A DNA stretch of 64,000 bases from Haoranjiania flava (GTDB lineage Bacteria > Bacteroidota > Bacteroidia > Chitinophagales > Chitinophagaceae), in assembly GCF_025631005.1 (NCBI RefSeq), contig NZ_JAOTPL010000011.1, positions 57,922-121,921 of the forward strand. The letters run 5' to 3'. The position numbers and the translations under genes were made by a program. The notes beneath the pieces are model-generated. The model was not told where the DNA came from, made no database searches, and saw only the letters and a list, made by a program, of their open reading frames with translations. Shown one piece after another: positions 52,422 through 60,969 of this stretch (position 1 is the first letter of the stretch; each line of letters starts with the position of its first letter).

Positions 52422-53630
52422 ATGTTTCCTTCTTATAAAAATACGGGCTACCGCATGGAGCAGACTATGCGATGGTATGGGCCTAAAGACCCTGTAAGCT
52501 TGTCAGATATAAGGCAGGCCGGATGTACAGGCGTGGTTACTGCCCTGCATCACATTCCCAATGGTGAAGTGTGGACTAAAGAAGAGATTAATAAACGTAT
52601 TGACGAAGTAAAAGCCGCCGGGCTCACCTGGAGTGTAGTGGAAAGTGTGCCTGTGCATGAAGCTATAAAAACCCGGACGCCGGGCTTTGAACAATACATA
52701 GACAATTATAAAACGTCTATTAAGAATTTGTCTGAGTGCGGTGTGCATATCGTTACCTACAACTTTATGCCCGTGCTCGACTGGACAAGGACAGACCTGG
52801 CTTACACGGTGGAAGATGGCAGTAAAGCCTTACGTTTCGATAAAGCAGCTTTCATAGCCTTTGATGTGTATATTTTACAGAGAAAAAATGCCAAACAGGA
52901 TTATTCGCGCGAAGAGGTGCAGAGGGGGAGAGAGAAATTTGAATCAATGAGCGATGAAGAGAAGCACCAGCTGCAACGTAATGTTATTGCGGGCTTGCCG
53001 GGAAGCGAGGAAAGTTTTACGCTGGAAAATTTTCAGCAGGCTTTGGATAAATATCAACATATAGACGCCGAAAAGCTCAGGAACAACCTCATCTGTTTTT
53101 TACAGCAGATTGTACCAGTTGCTGAACAGTACAATGTGAAACTGGTAATTCATCCCGATGATCCTCCATACCCGATCCTGGGTTTGCCGCGCGTAGTGAG
53201 CACAGCAAGCGACATACAGGCTTTGATAGACGCGGTTCCTTCGGTAAACAATGGCTTATGCTTTTGTACCGGTTCTTTTGGTGTGCGTGCAGATAACGAT
53301 ATGCCGGCAATGATCAGGAAGTTTGGAGATAGAATCAATTTTCTTCACCTGAGAAGCACGCGCAGAAACGAATTCGGCGATTTCTATGAAGATAATCACC
53401 TGGAAGGAGATGTAGATATGTATGAAGTGATCCGGGAAATCGTGCAGGTAATGCAGGAACGCAAAATATCCCTGCCCGTACGCCCCGATCACGGACATCA
53501 GATGCTGGATGACCTCAATAAAAAAACAAATCCCGGGTACTCTGCCATCGGCAGGCTGCGCGGGCTGGCGGAAATACGTGGATTGGAGTTAGGCATTTTA
53601 AGAAGTTTGGCAAACAACTCATCAGCATGA
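52422..53630 (+). CDS. uxuA: Mannonate dehydratase
   Basis: Dehydrates D-mannonate to KDG. The N-terminus MEQTMRWYGPKDPVSLSDIR and the block QAGCTGVVTALHHIPNGEVW are UxuA signatures. The metal-site region includes VIHPDDPPYPILGLPRVV (His and Asp ligands), LCFCTGSFGVRADND, INFLHLRSTRR and PVRPDHGHQMLDD near the end. 402 residues, full length. ATG 52422 has a typical AT-rich start context; ATG 52455 is an alternative that begins right at the conserved block. Its stop overlaps the uxaC start by 4 bases. Confidence 0.94.
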   Translation: MFPSYKNTGYRMEQTMRWYGPKDPVSLSDIRQAGCTGVVTALHHIPNGEVWTKEEINKRIDEVKAAGLTWSVVESVPVHEAIKTRTPGFEQYIDNYKTSIKNLSECGVHIVTYNFMPVLDWTRTDLAYTVEDGSKALRFDKAAFIAFDVYILQRKNAKQDYSREEVQRGREKFESMSDEEKHQLQRNVIAGLPGSEESFTLENFQQALDKYQHIDAEKLRNNLICFLQQIVPVAEQYNVKLVIHPDDPPYPILGLPRVVSTASDIQALIDAVPSVNNGLCFCTGSFGVRADNDMPAMIRKFGDRINFLHLRSTRRNEFGDFYEDNHLEGDVDMYEVIREIVQVMQERKISLPVRPDHGHQMLDDLNKKTNPGYSAIGRLRGLAEIRGLELGILRSLANNSSA

Positions 53631-55033
53631 ACAAAACCATTTTTACAGAAGATTTTTTATTGCACACAGAACAGGCAAAAAAGCTGTATCACAATTATGC
53701 GGAAGATTTGCCGGTAATAGATTACCACAATCATCTTCCTCCTGATGAGATTGCCGAAAATAAACGATTCGAAACAATAACGGAAATTTGGCTAAAAGGA
53801 GACCACTACAAGTGGCGCGCCATGCGGGCGCTGGCCATCAGTGAACAATTTATTACAGGCAATGCAAGTGATGAGGAAAAGTTTTATGCGTGGGCTAAAT
53901 GTGTGCCCCAGACACTGCGCAACCCGTTGTTTCACTGGACACACCTGGAACTTAAAAATCCTTTTGGTATACATGAATACCTCGATGAAAGATCTGCTGA
54001 GTCTATCTACCGGCGTGCCAACGAAAAACTTCAGGCAGAAGCATTCAGGACTAAGGCGCTGCTGCAGCACTTTAAGGTAGAGATGGCCTGCACAACTGAT
54101 GACCCGGTAAGCGGCCTGCAATACCACAGGCAGATTGCTGCCGATAATTTTTCTGTAAAAGTTGTTCCGGGTTTCAGGCCTGATAAGGTTTTCAATATCG
54201 CCAACAAAGCGATGTTTATGAACTACCTTGGTGAACTTTCTGAAACTGCCGGCATGCCAATCACTGACTACGACTCGCTTCTGGATGTTTTACAGCAAAG
54301 GATAAATTATTTCCATGAAGCCGGCTGCCGCATTGCCGACCACGGTTTACATGCCATGCCGGTAAAAGTTCACATGCACGCATCGTTGCGCGAAGAATTT
54401 AAAAATTACTTACAAGACAAGCACGCAACCCACTTTTCAGACGCTGAAAGTTTTCAGGGCGCATTGCTCACGGAGCTGTGCAGAATTTACCATGCCAAAG
54501 GATGGGTGCAGCAATTTCACCTCGGTCCGCTCAGGAACAACAGTGTCAGGCAGTTTGAAAAATTAGGCCCCGATACGGGCTTTGATTCTATCGGCGATGA
54601 GCAGCAGGCACAGGGGCTCTCTGTTTGCCTCGGCGAACTTGACAGGACAGGTGAGCTTGCCAAAACGGTGATCTACAATATCAACCCTTCCTTCAACGAA
54701 GTATTTGCTGCTATGGCAGGAAATTTTAACGACGGAACGGTGCGAGGAAAGGTGCAGTTCGGTTCAGGCTGGTGGTTTTTAGACCAGATGGATGGCATGA
54801 CCAAACAGCTGAATGCCTTGTCGTCTATAGGCTTGCTAAGTACGTTTGTAGGGATGCTTACAGACAGCCGGAGTTTTCTGTCATTCACACGCCATGAGTA
54901 TTTCAGGAGACTGCTCTGTAATATCCTGGGTGAAGAAATGAACAAAGGATTATTGCCGGATGATGAGGCATGGATAGGTGAGGTCGTAAAAAATGTGTGC
55001 TATTATAATGCTAAAAATTACTTTACTTTTTAA
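53627..55033 (+). CDS. uxaC: Glucuronate isomerase
   Basis: Isomerises D-glucuronate to D-fructuronate (and galacturonate to tagaturonate). Amidohydrolase-like fold with the metal-binding IDYHNHLPPDEIAEN near residue 28, EIWLKGDHYKWRAMRALAI, MACTTDDPVSGLQYH, DHGLHAMPV and FGSGWWFLDQMDGMTKQ. 468 residues as usual. Overlap ATGA with uxuA shows translational coupling. Handles free glucuronate released from glycosaminoglycan fragments, complementing the DKI branch through KduI/KduD. Confidence 0.95.
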   Translation: MNKTIFTEDFLLHTEQAKKLYHNYAEDLPVIDYHNHLPPDEIAENKRFETITEIWLKGDHYKWRAMRALAISEQFITGNASDEEKFYAWAKCVPQTLRNPLFHWTHLELKNPFGIHEYLDERSAESIYRRANEKLQAEAFRTKALLQHFKVEMACTTDDPVSGLQYHRQIAADNFSVKVVPGFRPDKVFNIANKAMFMNYLGELSETAGMPITDYDSLLDVLQQRINYFHEAGCRIADHGLHAMPVKVHMHASLREEFKNYLQDKHATHFSDAESFQGALLTELCRIYHAKGWVQQFHLGPLRNNSVRQFEKLGPDTGFDSIGDEQQAQGLSVCLGELDRTGELAKTVIYNINPSFNEVFAAMAGNFNDGTVRGKVQFGSGWWFLDQMDGMTKQLNALSSIGLLSTFVGMLTDSRSFLSFTRHEYFRRLLCNILGEEMNKGLLPDDEAWIGEVVKNVCYYNAKNYFTF

Positions 55034-55048
55034 ATCAAAATATAGACA

Positions 55049-56089
55049 ATGGGTAAAATAGTAACTTTCGGGGAAGTGATGTTGCGGCTCGCAACAACCG
55101 GGTATGAAAGATTTAGCCAGGCCGGCAGCTTTACAGCAACATTTGGGGGAGGCGAAGCAAATGTAGCCGTATCGCTTGCCAACTATGGTCTGGAAACTCA
55201 GTTCGTAACAAGGCTTCCTAAGAATGATATAGCAGATTCCTGCATCATGAACCTGCGCAAATACAAGGTAGGCGTAGATCATATGCTGCGTGGCGGCGAG
55301 CGGATGGGTATTTATTTTTTAGAAACAGGAGCCGTAGCGCGCGCCAGCAAAGTGGTGTATGACCGTGCCCATTCAGCTATTGCAGATGTTCAGCCGGGAA
55401 TGATCAACTGGCGCGAAATACTGAAAGATGCTTCCTGGTTTCACTGGACGGGTATAACGCCTGCGCTGTCACAAGGCGCTGCTGATGCCTGCCTGGAAGC
55501 CATAAAAACGGCCAACGATATGGGTGTAACAGTTTCAACAGATCTGAACTTCCGTAAAAACCTGTGGAAGTATGGCAAGACGGCTGCGGAGATCATGCCT
55601 GCGCTGGTTGAAGGCTGCGATGTGATACTGGGTAATGAAGAAGATGCAGAAAAAGTCTTCGGCATCAAGCCCGAAGGCTTTGAAGTGGCACACACCGGCG
55701 GCGAGATCAACGCCGCAGAGTTTGAGTCTGTGTGCACACAGCTTATGCAAAAATTCCCGCGTGCAAAGAAAGTGATCATTACGCTGCGCGGCTCTATCAA
55801 TGCCAATCATAATTCCTGGGGAGGTGTTTTATACAGCCAGGGAAAATTGTACCAGTCAAAAAGATACGACATTACACACATTGTAGACCGTGTGGGTGGG
55901 GGAGATTCTTTTATGGGAGGATTGATCTACGGGCTGCTGACCTATACCAACGATGACCAGAAAGCGCTGGACTTCGCGGTAGCTGCTTCCTGCCTGAAAC
56001 ACACTGTTTACGGCGATTTCAACATGGTTACGGTTGCAGAAGTAGAAAACCTGATGGGCGGCGACGGCAGCGGCAGGGTCTCAAGATAA
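55049..56089 (+). CDS. kdgK: 2-dehydro-3-deoxygluconokinase (PfkB family)
   Basis: Phosphorylates KDG to KDPG with ATP. PfkB features: N-terminal VTFGEVMLRLAT, the sugar-binding FGGGEANVAVSLANYG (about residues 35-50), TDLNFRKNLWK, and the C-terminal signature DRVGGGDSFMGGLIYGLL with the catalytic Asp (ribokinase DTxGAGD equivalent). 346 residues. It sits 15 bases after uxaC, and eda follows. Both KDG-producing branches (KduD and UxuA) converge here. Confidence 0.92.
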   Translation: MGKIVTFGEVMLRLATTGYERFSQAGSFTATFGGGEANVAVSLANYGLETQFVTRLPKNDIADSCIMNLRKYKVGVDHMLRGGERMGIYFLETGAVARASKVVYDRAHSAIADVQPGMINWREILKDASWFHWTGITPALSQGAADACLEAIKTANDMGVTVSTDLNFRKNLWKYGKTAAEIMPALVEGCDVILGNEEDAEKVFGIKPEGFEVAHTGGEINAAEFESVCTQLMQKFPRAKKVIITLRGSINANHNSWGGVLYSQGKLYQSKRYDITHIVDRVGGGDSFMGGLIYGLLTYTNDDQKALDFAVAASCLKHTVYGDFNMVTVAEVENLMGGDGSGRVSR

Positions 56090-56099
56090 TTTTTTAATT

Positions 56100-56290
56100 G
56101 CTGATTGGAGAGTGAAAATTTCAGATTGAAAATTACAGGTTACAAATTGAGGATTGAAATGAAGATTCAACATTACAGATTCCAAAGAAAATCTTTCATT
56201 GCTCACCATTCACCATTTACCTCTCATCGCACCATTCACCATTCACGATTCACCATTCACCATTCACCATTCACAAAATCACCAATCAAA
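56100..56290 (+). repeat. Low-complexity leader before eda: ATTACAG and CACCATTCAC words
   Basis: The first part has AAATTACAGGTTACAAATTG words, the second (56203-56275) at least six CACCATTCA-type repeats, ending at the eda ATG. The frame is open through it from 56105, but the composition is that of the non-coding leaders before asnS and the 2787 gene. Confidence 0.6.
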
Positions 56291-56962
56291 ATGCTTTTCA
56301 ATAAATTACAAGTACTTTCAGCAATCGGCGAAACCGGCATGGTGCCTGTGTTTTACCACCATGATGCGGAAGTGGCAAAGAACGTGGTTAAGGCCTGCTA
56401 CCAGGGCGGCGTAAGAGTTTTTGAATTTACCAACCGCGGCGATTTTGCCCAGGAAGTTTTTGCTGAGCTGGTAAAGTTTGCTAAGACAGAATGCCCGGAA
56501 CTCATATTGGGCATAGGCTCTGTGGTAGATGCGCCAACAGCTGCGCTTTACATTCAATTGGGCGCCAACTTCGTCGTAGGCCCGTTGTTTAATCCTGAAG
56601 TGGCCAAGGTCTGCAACAGGCGGCTGGTGCCTTACACACCCGGTTGCGGATCAGTTTCCGAGATTGGTTTTGCACAGGAAGCCGGCTGCGACCTCTGTAA
56701 GATATTTCCTGCCTCCAACGTAGGCGGGCCTTCCTTTGTTAAAAATGTAAAAGGCCCCATGCCGTGGACAATGATGATAGTAACCGGAGGTGTGGAACCT
56801 ACCCGAGAAAACCTTGATGCCTGGGTAAAGTCAGGCGTATTCGCAGTAGGCATGGGATCAAATCTTTTTCCCTCCGATGTGATCAAAGCGCAAAACTGGC
56901 AGGCAATCACCGATAAAACCCAAGAAGCACTGGCTTATATTCAGGAAGCAAGAAACAGATAA
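56291..56962 (+). CDS. eda: KDPG aldolase (2-dehydro-3-deoxyphosphogluconate aldolase)
   Basis: Cleaves KDPG to pyruvate and glyceraldehyde-3-phosphate. Class I aldolase: GMVPVFYHHDAEVAKNVVKA, GGVRVFEFTNRG (substrate Glu), ILGIGSVVDAPTAALYIQLG, GANFVVGPLFNPEVAK, and the Schiff-base Lys in CDLCKIFPASNVGG. 223 residues from ATG 56291; the 62-codon upstream extension of the open frame is a repetitive leader and is rejected as coding. Sits between kdgK and the transporter gene, which begins 3 bases after its stop. Confidence 0.93.
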   Translation: MLFNKLQVLSAIGETGMVPVFYHHDAEVAKNVVKACYQGGVRVFEFTNRGDFAQEVFAELVKFAKTECPELILGIGSVVDAPTAALYIQLGANFVVGPLFNPEVAKVCNRRLVPYTPGCGSVSEIGFAQEAGCDLCKIFPASNVGGPSFVKNVKGPMPWTMMIVTGGVEPTRENLDAWVKSGVFAVGMGSNLFPSDVIKAQNWQAITDKTQEALAYIQEARNR

Positions 56963-56964
56963 TT

Positions 56965-58419
56965 ATGATGCAATATCCTATCCCGCAAAACGGCAAAATG
57001 ACAAATTACCGCTGGTCTATAACAGCCATGTTATTTTTTGCCACTACCATCAACTACCTCGACAGGCAGGTGCTTTCCCTCACGTGGAAAGATTTTATAG
57101 CGCCGGAATTTCATTGGACAGACTCAGACTATGGTACAGTCACAGGTTTGTTTTCTATCTTCTACGCCGTAGCCATGCTGTTTGCAGGCAAGTTCGTAGA
57201 CTGGATGGACACCAAGAAAGGATTCCTGTGGGCAATAGGCGTGTGGTCTGCCGGCGCGGTGCTGCATGCATTCTGCGGTATTGCTACTTCAGGTATTCTC
57301 ACCGGCGACTGGGCTTTGAGCTTTGCCGGCGCACGAGAATCTATTGCTGCTGTCAGCGATGTATCTAAAGTAGTAACCGTGAGTGTGTCGTTGTTTATTT
57401 TCGCGAGAGTAATACTGGCTGTTGGCGAGGCGGGTAATTTTCCTGCTGCCATCAAGGCTACGGCTGAATATTTCCCTAAAAAGGACAGGGCTTTCTCTAC
57501 CAGTATTTTCAATTCAGGTGCACAGATCGGCGCTTTGCTGGCGCCTGTAACCATTCCCTTCATTGCGCAGGCATGGGGATGGGAAATGGCATTCATCATT
57601 ATCGGCGCCACAGGTTTCGTATGGATGGGCTTCTGGATATTTGTATACAACAAACCCGACAAATGTAAAAAAGTAAACACGCAGGAGCTGGCGTACATTT
57701 GCCAGGACGATGCAGATTTAAGCGCTGCCGACCATCTTGCACAATCAAAGAAAAGAATTTCATTTGCCAGAGCTTTCAGCTACAAACAAACCTGGGCCTT
57801 TGCCATTGGTAAATTTATGACAGATGGTGTTTGGTGGTTTTTCCTGTTCTGGGCGCCGGCATACCTGGAGTCGGTTTACGGGTTAACTTCTGTACAGAGT
57901 GCACCGTATATTTTTGTTCTGTACCTCATTACCATGCTGTCTATCGTGGGCGGATGGCTGCCATCTTATTTCGTAGATAAAAAAAGAATGGAGCCCTATG
58001 CAGGCAGGATGAAAGCCATGCTGATATTTGCCTTCTTCCCGCTGCTGGCATTGTTGGCTCAGCCTTTGGGGCATGTTTCCGTATGGCTGCCCGTGATCAT
58101 TATTGGTATTGCAGGGGCGGCACACCAGGCATGGTCGGCCAATATTTTTTCAACCGTGGGAGATATGTTTCCCAAGTATGCCGTGGCTACAATCATCGGC
58201 ATTGGCGGGCTTGCGGGCGGTGTCGGTTCGTTTATCATCAACAAAGGGTCGGGCATGTTGTTCGATCATGCTGCTGAAACCAAAATGCAACTTCTAGGCT
58301 TTGAAGGAAAGGAAGCAGGATATTTTATTATCTTTTCCATTTGCGCGGTGGCATACCTGATCGGCTGGCTTATTATTAAAACACTGGTACCTAAATACAA
58401 ACCTGTCACTGACCTGTAG
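56965..58419 (+). CDS. MFS hexuronate transporter (ExuT-like)
   Basis: Inner-membrane symporter of the ACS family, probably for glucuronate or other hexuronates. About 12 membrane helices. The family start YRWSITAMLFFATTINYLDR contains the NYLDRQ motif; GKFVDWMDTKKGF is the loop 2-3 motif; GEAGNFPAAIKATAEYFPKK is highly characteristic of ExuT/GudP transporters; FMTDGVWWFFLFWAPAYL lies in the second half. 484 residues, with an insertion around residues 95-130. Last gene of the hexuronate operon, so uptake and catabolism are co-regulated. Confidence 0.9.
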   Translation: MMQYPIPQNGKMTNYRWSITAMLFFATTINYLDRQVLSLTWKDFIAPEFHWTDSDYGTVTGLFSIFYAVAMLFAGKFVDWMDTKKGFLWAIGVWSAGAVLHAFCGIATSGILTGDWALSFAGARESIAAVSDVSKVVTVSVSLFIFARVILAVGEAGNFPAAIKATAEYFPKKDRAFSTSIFNSGAQIGALLAPVTIPFIAQAWGWEMAFIIIGATGFVWMGFWIFVYNKPDKCKKVNTQELAYICQDDADLSAADHLAQSKKRISFARAFSYKQTWAFAIGKFMTDGVWWFFLFWAPAYLESVYGLTSVQSAPYIFVLYLITMLSIVGGWLPSYFVDKKRMEPYAGRMKAMLIFAFFPLLALLAQPLGHVSVWLPVIIIGIAGAAHQAWSANIFSTVGDMFPKYAVATIIGIGGLAGGVGSFIINKGSGMLFDHAAETKMQLLGFEGKEAGYFIIFSICAVAYLIGWLIIKTLVPKYKPVTDL

Positions 58420-58447
58420 AAAGAAGTGTAGAGAAAAGTAAAAACAT

Positions 58448-59917
58448 TTACAGAAGCGGAGCCACCAGCCTGCAAACCGAATCAAAGCCGCGATGAATAA
58501 ACGAACGGCTTTGCCAATATTCTATCGTTATCAACCGGCTGTTATTCTTGTCTTTTTCAAAGCTTTCTTCAAGCGATCTGCAAAAAGCTCCTTCATAAAC
58601 AACGGATGTAATTTCAAAATTCAGGAAGAAGCTGCGCGTATCCATGTTTACCGTTCCTACGAAAGCCAGTGTGCCGTCTATGGAAATGGTTTTAGAATGA
58701 ATAAATCCTTTTTTATAAAGATAAACCCGCACGCCGCGCTCAAGCAAGGGTTTAATGAATGAGAACGAAGCATGCTGCACGATAAAAGAGTCTGATTTTT
58801 CAGGAAGTATCAGTTCCACTTCAACTCCGTTAGCCGCAGCAATAACCAGTGCAGAAGTAAGCTGGTCTGTGGGTATAAAATACGGCGTGCAAATCCGCAC
58901 GCTTTTTCTTGCCTGGTTTATTGCTAAAAGAATAGTTTCCATTACATAGGATGCCTCCGAGTTGGGGCCGCTTGCCGCAAAAGCCACGATAGCATCGCCT
59001 TTTTTTTCGTGTTTTTTGCCGAAGTAATCATCGCCATTACCGAAATCGTCTTTGCCGCCGGAGAAAAACCAACTCAGGATAAACTGCACCTGTAACAGTT
59101 TTACGGCAGGGCCTTCTATTTTTACTGCCGTGTCGCGCCAGTAAAGTTCGTGTTTACCATTGTTCCAGTAGCGGTCATCCAGGTTAATGCCGCCGATAAA
59201 ACCGATCACGCCGTCAATGATCGCAATTTTGCGGTGGTTGCGGTAATTGCTGTTGGCCAAAGAAGTAAACGCCACCGGCATTGTTCTTAAAAAGGGGATG
59301 CCGGCTTCCCGCAGCCGCGACGGGATGTCTTTTAATTTTTTTGAACCTACATCATCTGCGATCACTCTTACTTTAACGCCTTCGCGGCTTTTTTTAATCA
59401 AAATATCGGTGAGGCGGTTGCCCACATCGTCAGCAGTAAGAATGTAGTATTCAATATGGATGTGAGCGCCGGCATTTTCAATCGCTTCAAAAAGAGCAGG
59501 AAATTTTTCTTCTCCGTTATTCAGCAAGGTTACGCAATTGTCTTTGCTGATTAGCGACTGATGCTGATAATAAAGATAGCGGAAGGGTAGTGCCATATTC
59601 CCGATTTTTTGTTCCAGCATCAGCAAACGTTCTTCCATTTCAGGTTTTAGCTGCTGGTAATATTGCTGCATTTTTTGCCGGTCAACCAATCGTTTTTTCT
59701 CAAACGCCGTTTTTTTAAACAGCGGTTTTCTGCCTACAAAATAATACACGATCAGGCCAATCACCGGCAGGAAAACAAGCACTAACATGTAAGCCAGCGA
59801 TTTGCTTGGGCTGCGGTTTTCACTTAGGATAGTGATAATCACGCCCACATAGAGGATCAACATCGGGATCCAATACCATTCTTTAATAAATTCCCATATT
59901 TGCTGCCAGGTGGTCAT
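58448..59917 (-). CDS. cls: Cardiolipin synthase (phospholipase D family)
   Basis: Condenses two phosphatidylglycerol molecules at the inner membrane. Two N-terminal membrane helices (WYWIPMLILYVGVIITIL and LAYMLVLVFLPVIGLIVYYF) precede two PLD catalytic motifs: HRKIAIIDGVIGFIGGINLD and IHSKTISIDGTLAFVGTVNM. 489 residues, standard ClsA layout. It converges with the transporter gene (28-base gap) and is unrelated to the glycan locus. Confidence 0.94.
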   Translation of the reverse strand: MTTWQQIWEFIKEWYWIPMLILYVGVIITILSENRSPSKSLAYMLVLVFLPVIGLIVYYFVGRKPLFKKTAFEKKRLVDRQKMQQYYQQLKPEMEERLLMLEQKIGNMALPFRYLYYQHQSLISKDNCVTLLNNGEEKFPALFEAIENAGAHIHIEYYILTADDVGNRLTDILIKKSREGVKVRVIADDVGSKKLKDIPSRLREAGIPFLRTMPVAFTSLANSNYRNHRKIAIIDGVIGFIGGINLDDRYWNNGKHELYWRDTAVKIEGPAVKLLQVQFILSWFFSGGKDDFGNGDDYFGKKHEKKGDAIVAFAASGPNSEASYVMETILLAINQARKSVRICTPYFIPTDQLTSALVIAAANGVEVELILPEKSDSFIVQHASFSFIKPLLERGVRVYLYKKGFIHSKTISIDGTLAFVGTVNMDTRSFFLNFEITSVVYEGAFCRSLEESFEKDKNNSRLITIEYWQSRSFIHRGFDSVCRLVAPLL

Positions 59918-60027
59918 TGTTTTTTAAACAAACTTAAACAATCAGGATTGTTTCTCTTAAGGCAATAAAAAATACGAGCCGCAGCATCTGTGAATGCCGT
60001 ATGTCAATTTTTTGTTCAAGCCGCTCT

Positions 60028-60882
60028 TTAGCTCATGTCGGCCTTGAGGCTCAGGTCCAGGCTTTGTGCCTGGTGTATCAGCCCGCCCACGCTTACATAG
60101 TCTACGCCGGTTTGCGCATACATTTCCACGGTATACAGGTTGATGCCGCCGCTGGCTTCTGTTTCAAATTCTTTATTGATGATAGACAGGGCTTCGCTGA
60201 TGTTTTCCGGTGAAAAATTATCCAGCATAATACGGAATACCTTGCCTTTGCCGACTGCGCAAACTTTCTTTACATCCTCCAGATTCCTAGTTTCCACCTC
60301 GATCTTTAGCCAGGGGTTGTATTGCTGTGTATAAGCAAAAGCCTTATCAATTGCCGGCTCCAGCCCTCCGCAGAAATCAATATGGTTGTCTTTCAGCATG
60401 ATCATGTCATACAGGCCAAAGCGGTGATTGATGCCGCCGCCAATGCGCACGGCTTCTTTTTCCAGCAGCCGGAAATTAGGCGTGGTCTTGCGGGTATCCA
60501 GTATTTTTGTGTGGTAATTTTTTAAGATATCTACATATTGCCTGGTAAGCGTAGCTATACCGCTCATGCGCTGCATACAGTTCAGTGTAAGCCTTTCGCA
60601 ACTGAGAATGGTTTGCATGCCGGCCTCCACTTCAAATGCTGTATCCCCATACTGCATTGGCTCGCCGTCATGTTTGTAAATGGTGAATTTTGCTCCCGGC
60701 TCTACCTGGTGAAAAATTTCCTGGGCAACTTCTACGCCGGCCAGAATACCGTCCTGCTTGATTTTCAGCACAGCCTTACCTTTTTTGTTTGCAGGTATAC
60801 AGCTTAGTGTACTATGGTCTCCGTCTCCGATGTCTTCTGCCAGCGCTTCTGTTATCAGGTGCCGTAGTATTTTTTGGTTCAT
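60028..60882 (-). CDS. nadC: Nicotinate-nucleotide pyrophosphorylase (quinolinate phosphoribosyltransferase)
   Basis: Makes nicotinate mononucleotide from quinolinate and PRPP in NAD synthesis. EDIGDGDHSTLSCIP near the N-terminus, ERLTLNCMQRMSGIATLTR, LDTRKTTPNFRLLEKEAVRI, GGGINHRFGLYDMIMLKDNH and VDYVSVGGLIHQAQSLDLSL are family blocks with substrate-binding Arg/His/Lys residues. Start at 60882 (284 residues) is chosen over 60939 because a -7 box lies 5 bases upstream of this ATG and homologues begin here. The message may be leaderless. Confidence 0.95.
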   Translation of the reverse strand: MNQKILRHLITEALAEDIGDGDHSTLSCIPANKKGKAVLKIKQDGILAGVEVAQEIFHQVEPGAKFTIYKHDGEPMQYGDTAFEVEAGMQTILSCERLTLNCMQRMSGIATLTRQYVDILKNYHTKILDTRKTTPNFRLLEKEAVRIGGGINHRFGLYDMIMLKDNHIDFCGGLEPAIDKAFAYTQQYNPWLKIEVETRNLEDVKKVCAVGKGKVFRIMLDNFSPENISEALSIINKEFETEASGGINLYTVEMYAQTGVDYVSVGGLIHQAQSLDLSLKADMS

Positions 60883-60887
60883 ATAGC

Positions 60888-60895
60888 CAAAGATA
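60888..60895 (-). promoter_or_regulatory. -7 box (TATCTTTG) abutting the nadC start codon
   Basis: Minus-strand TAnnTTTG ending 5 bases before the nadC ATG; no convincing -33 box. Suggests a leaderless transcript. Confidence 0.5.
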
Positions 60896-60969
60896 CAAAA
60901 CTCATTAATCATCTTTCGAATGGATAATGTATTTTTCAATAATTTTGAATACGCTTTAAATTTTATCCT

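Noticed and set aside
56105..56290. 62-codon N-terminal extension of eda
   Set aside because: Encodes only repeated His/Ser/Thr/Phe words from the ATTCACC leader; the aldolase fold starts at ATG 56291.
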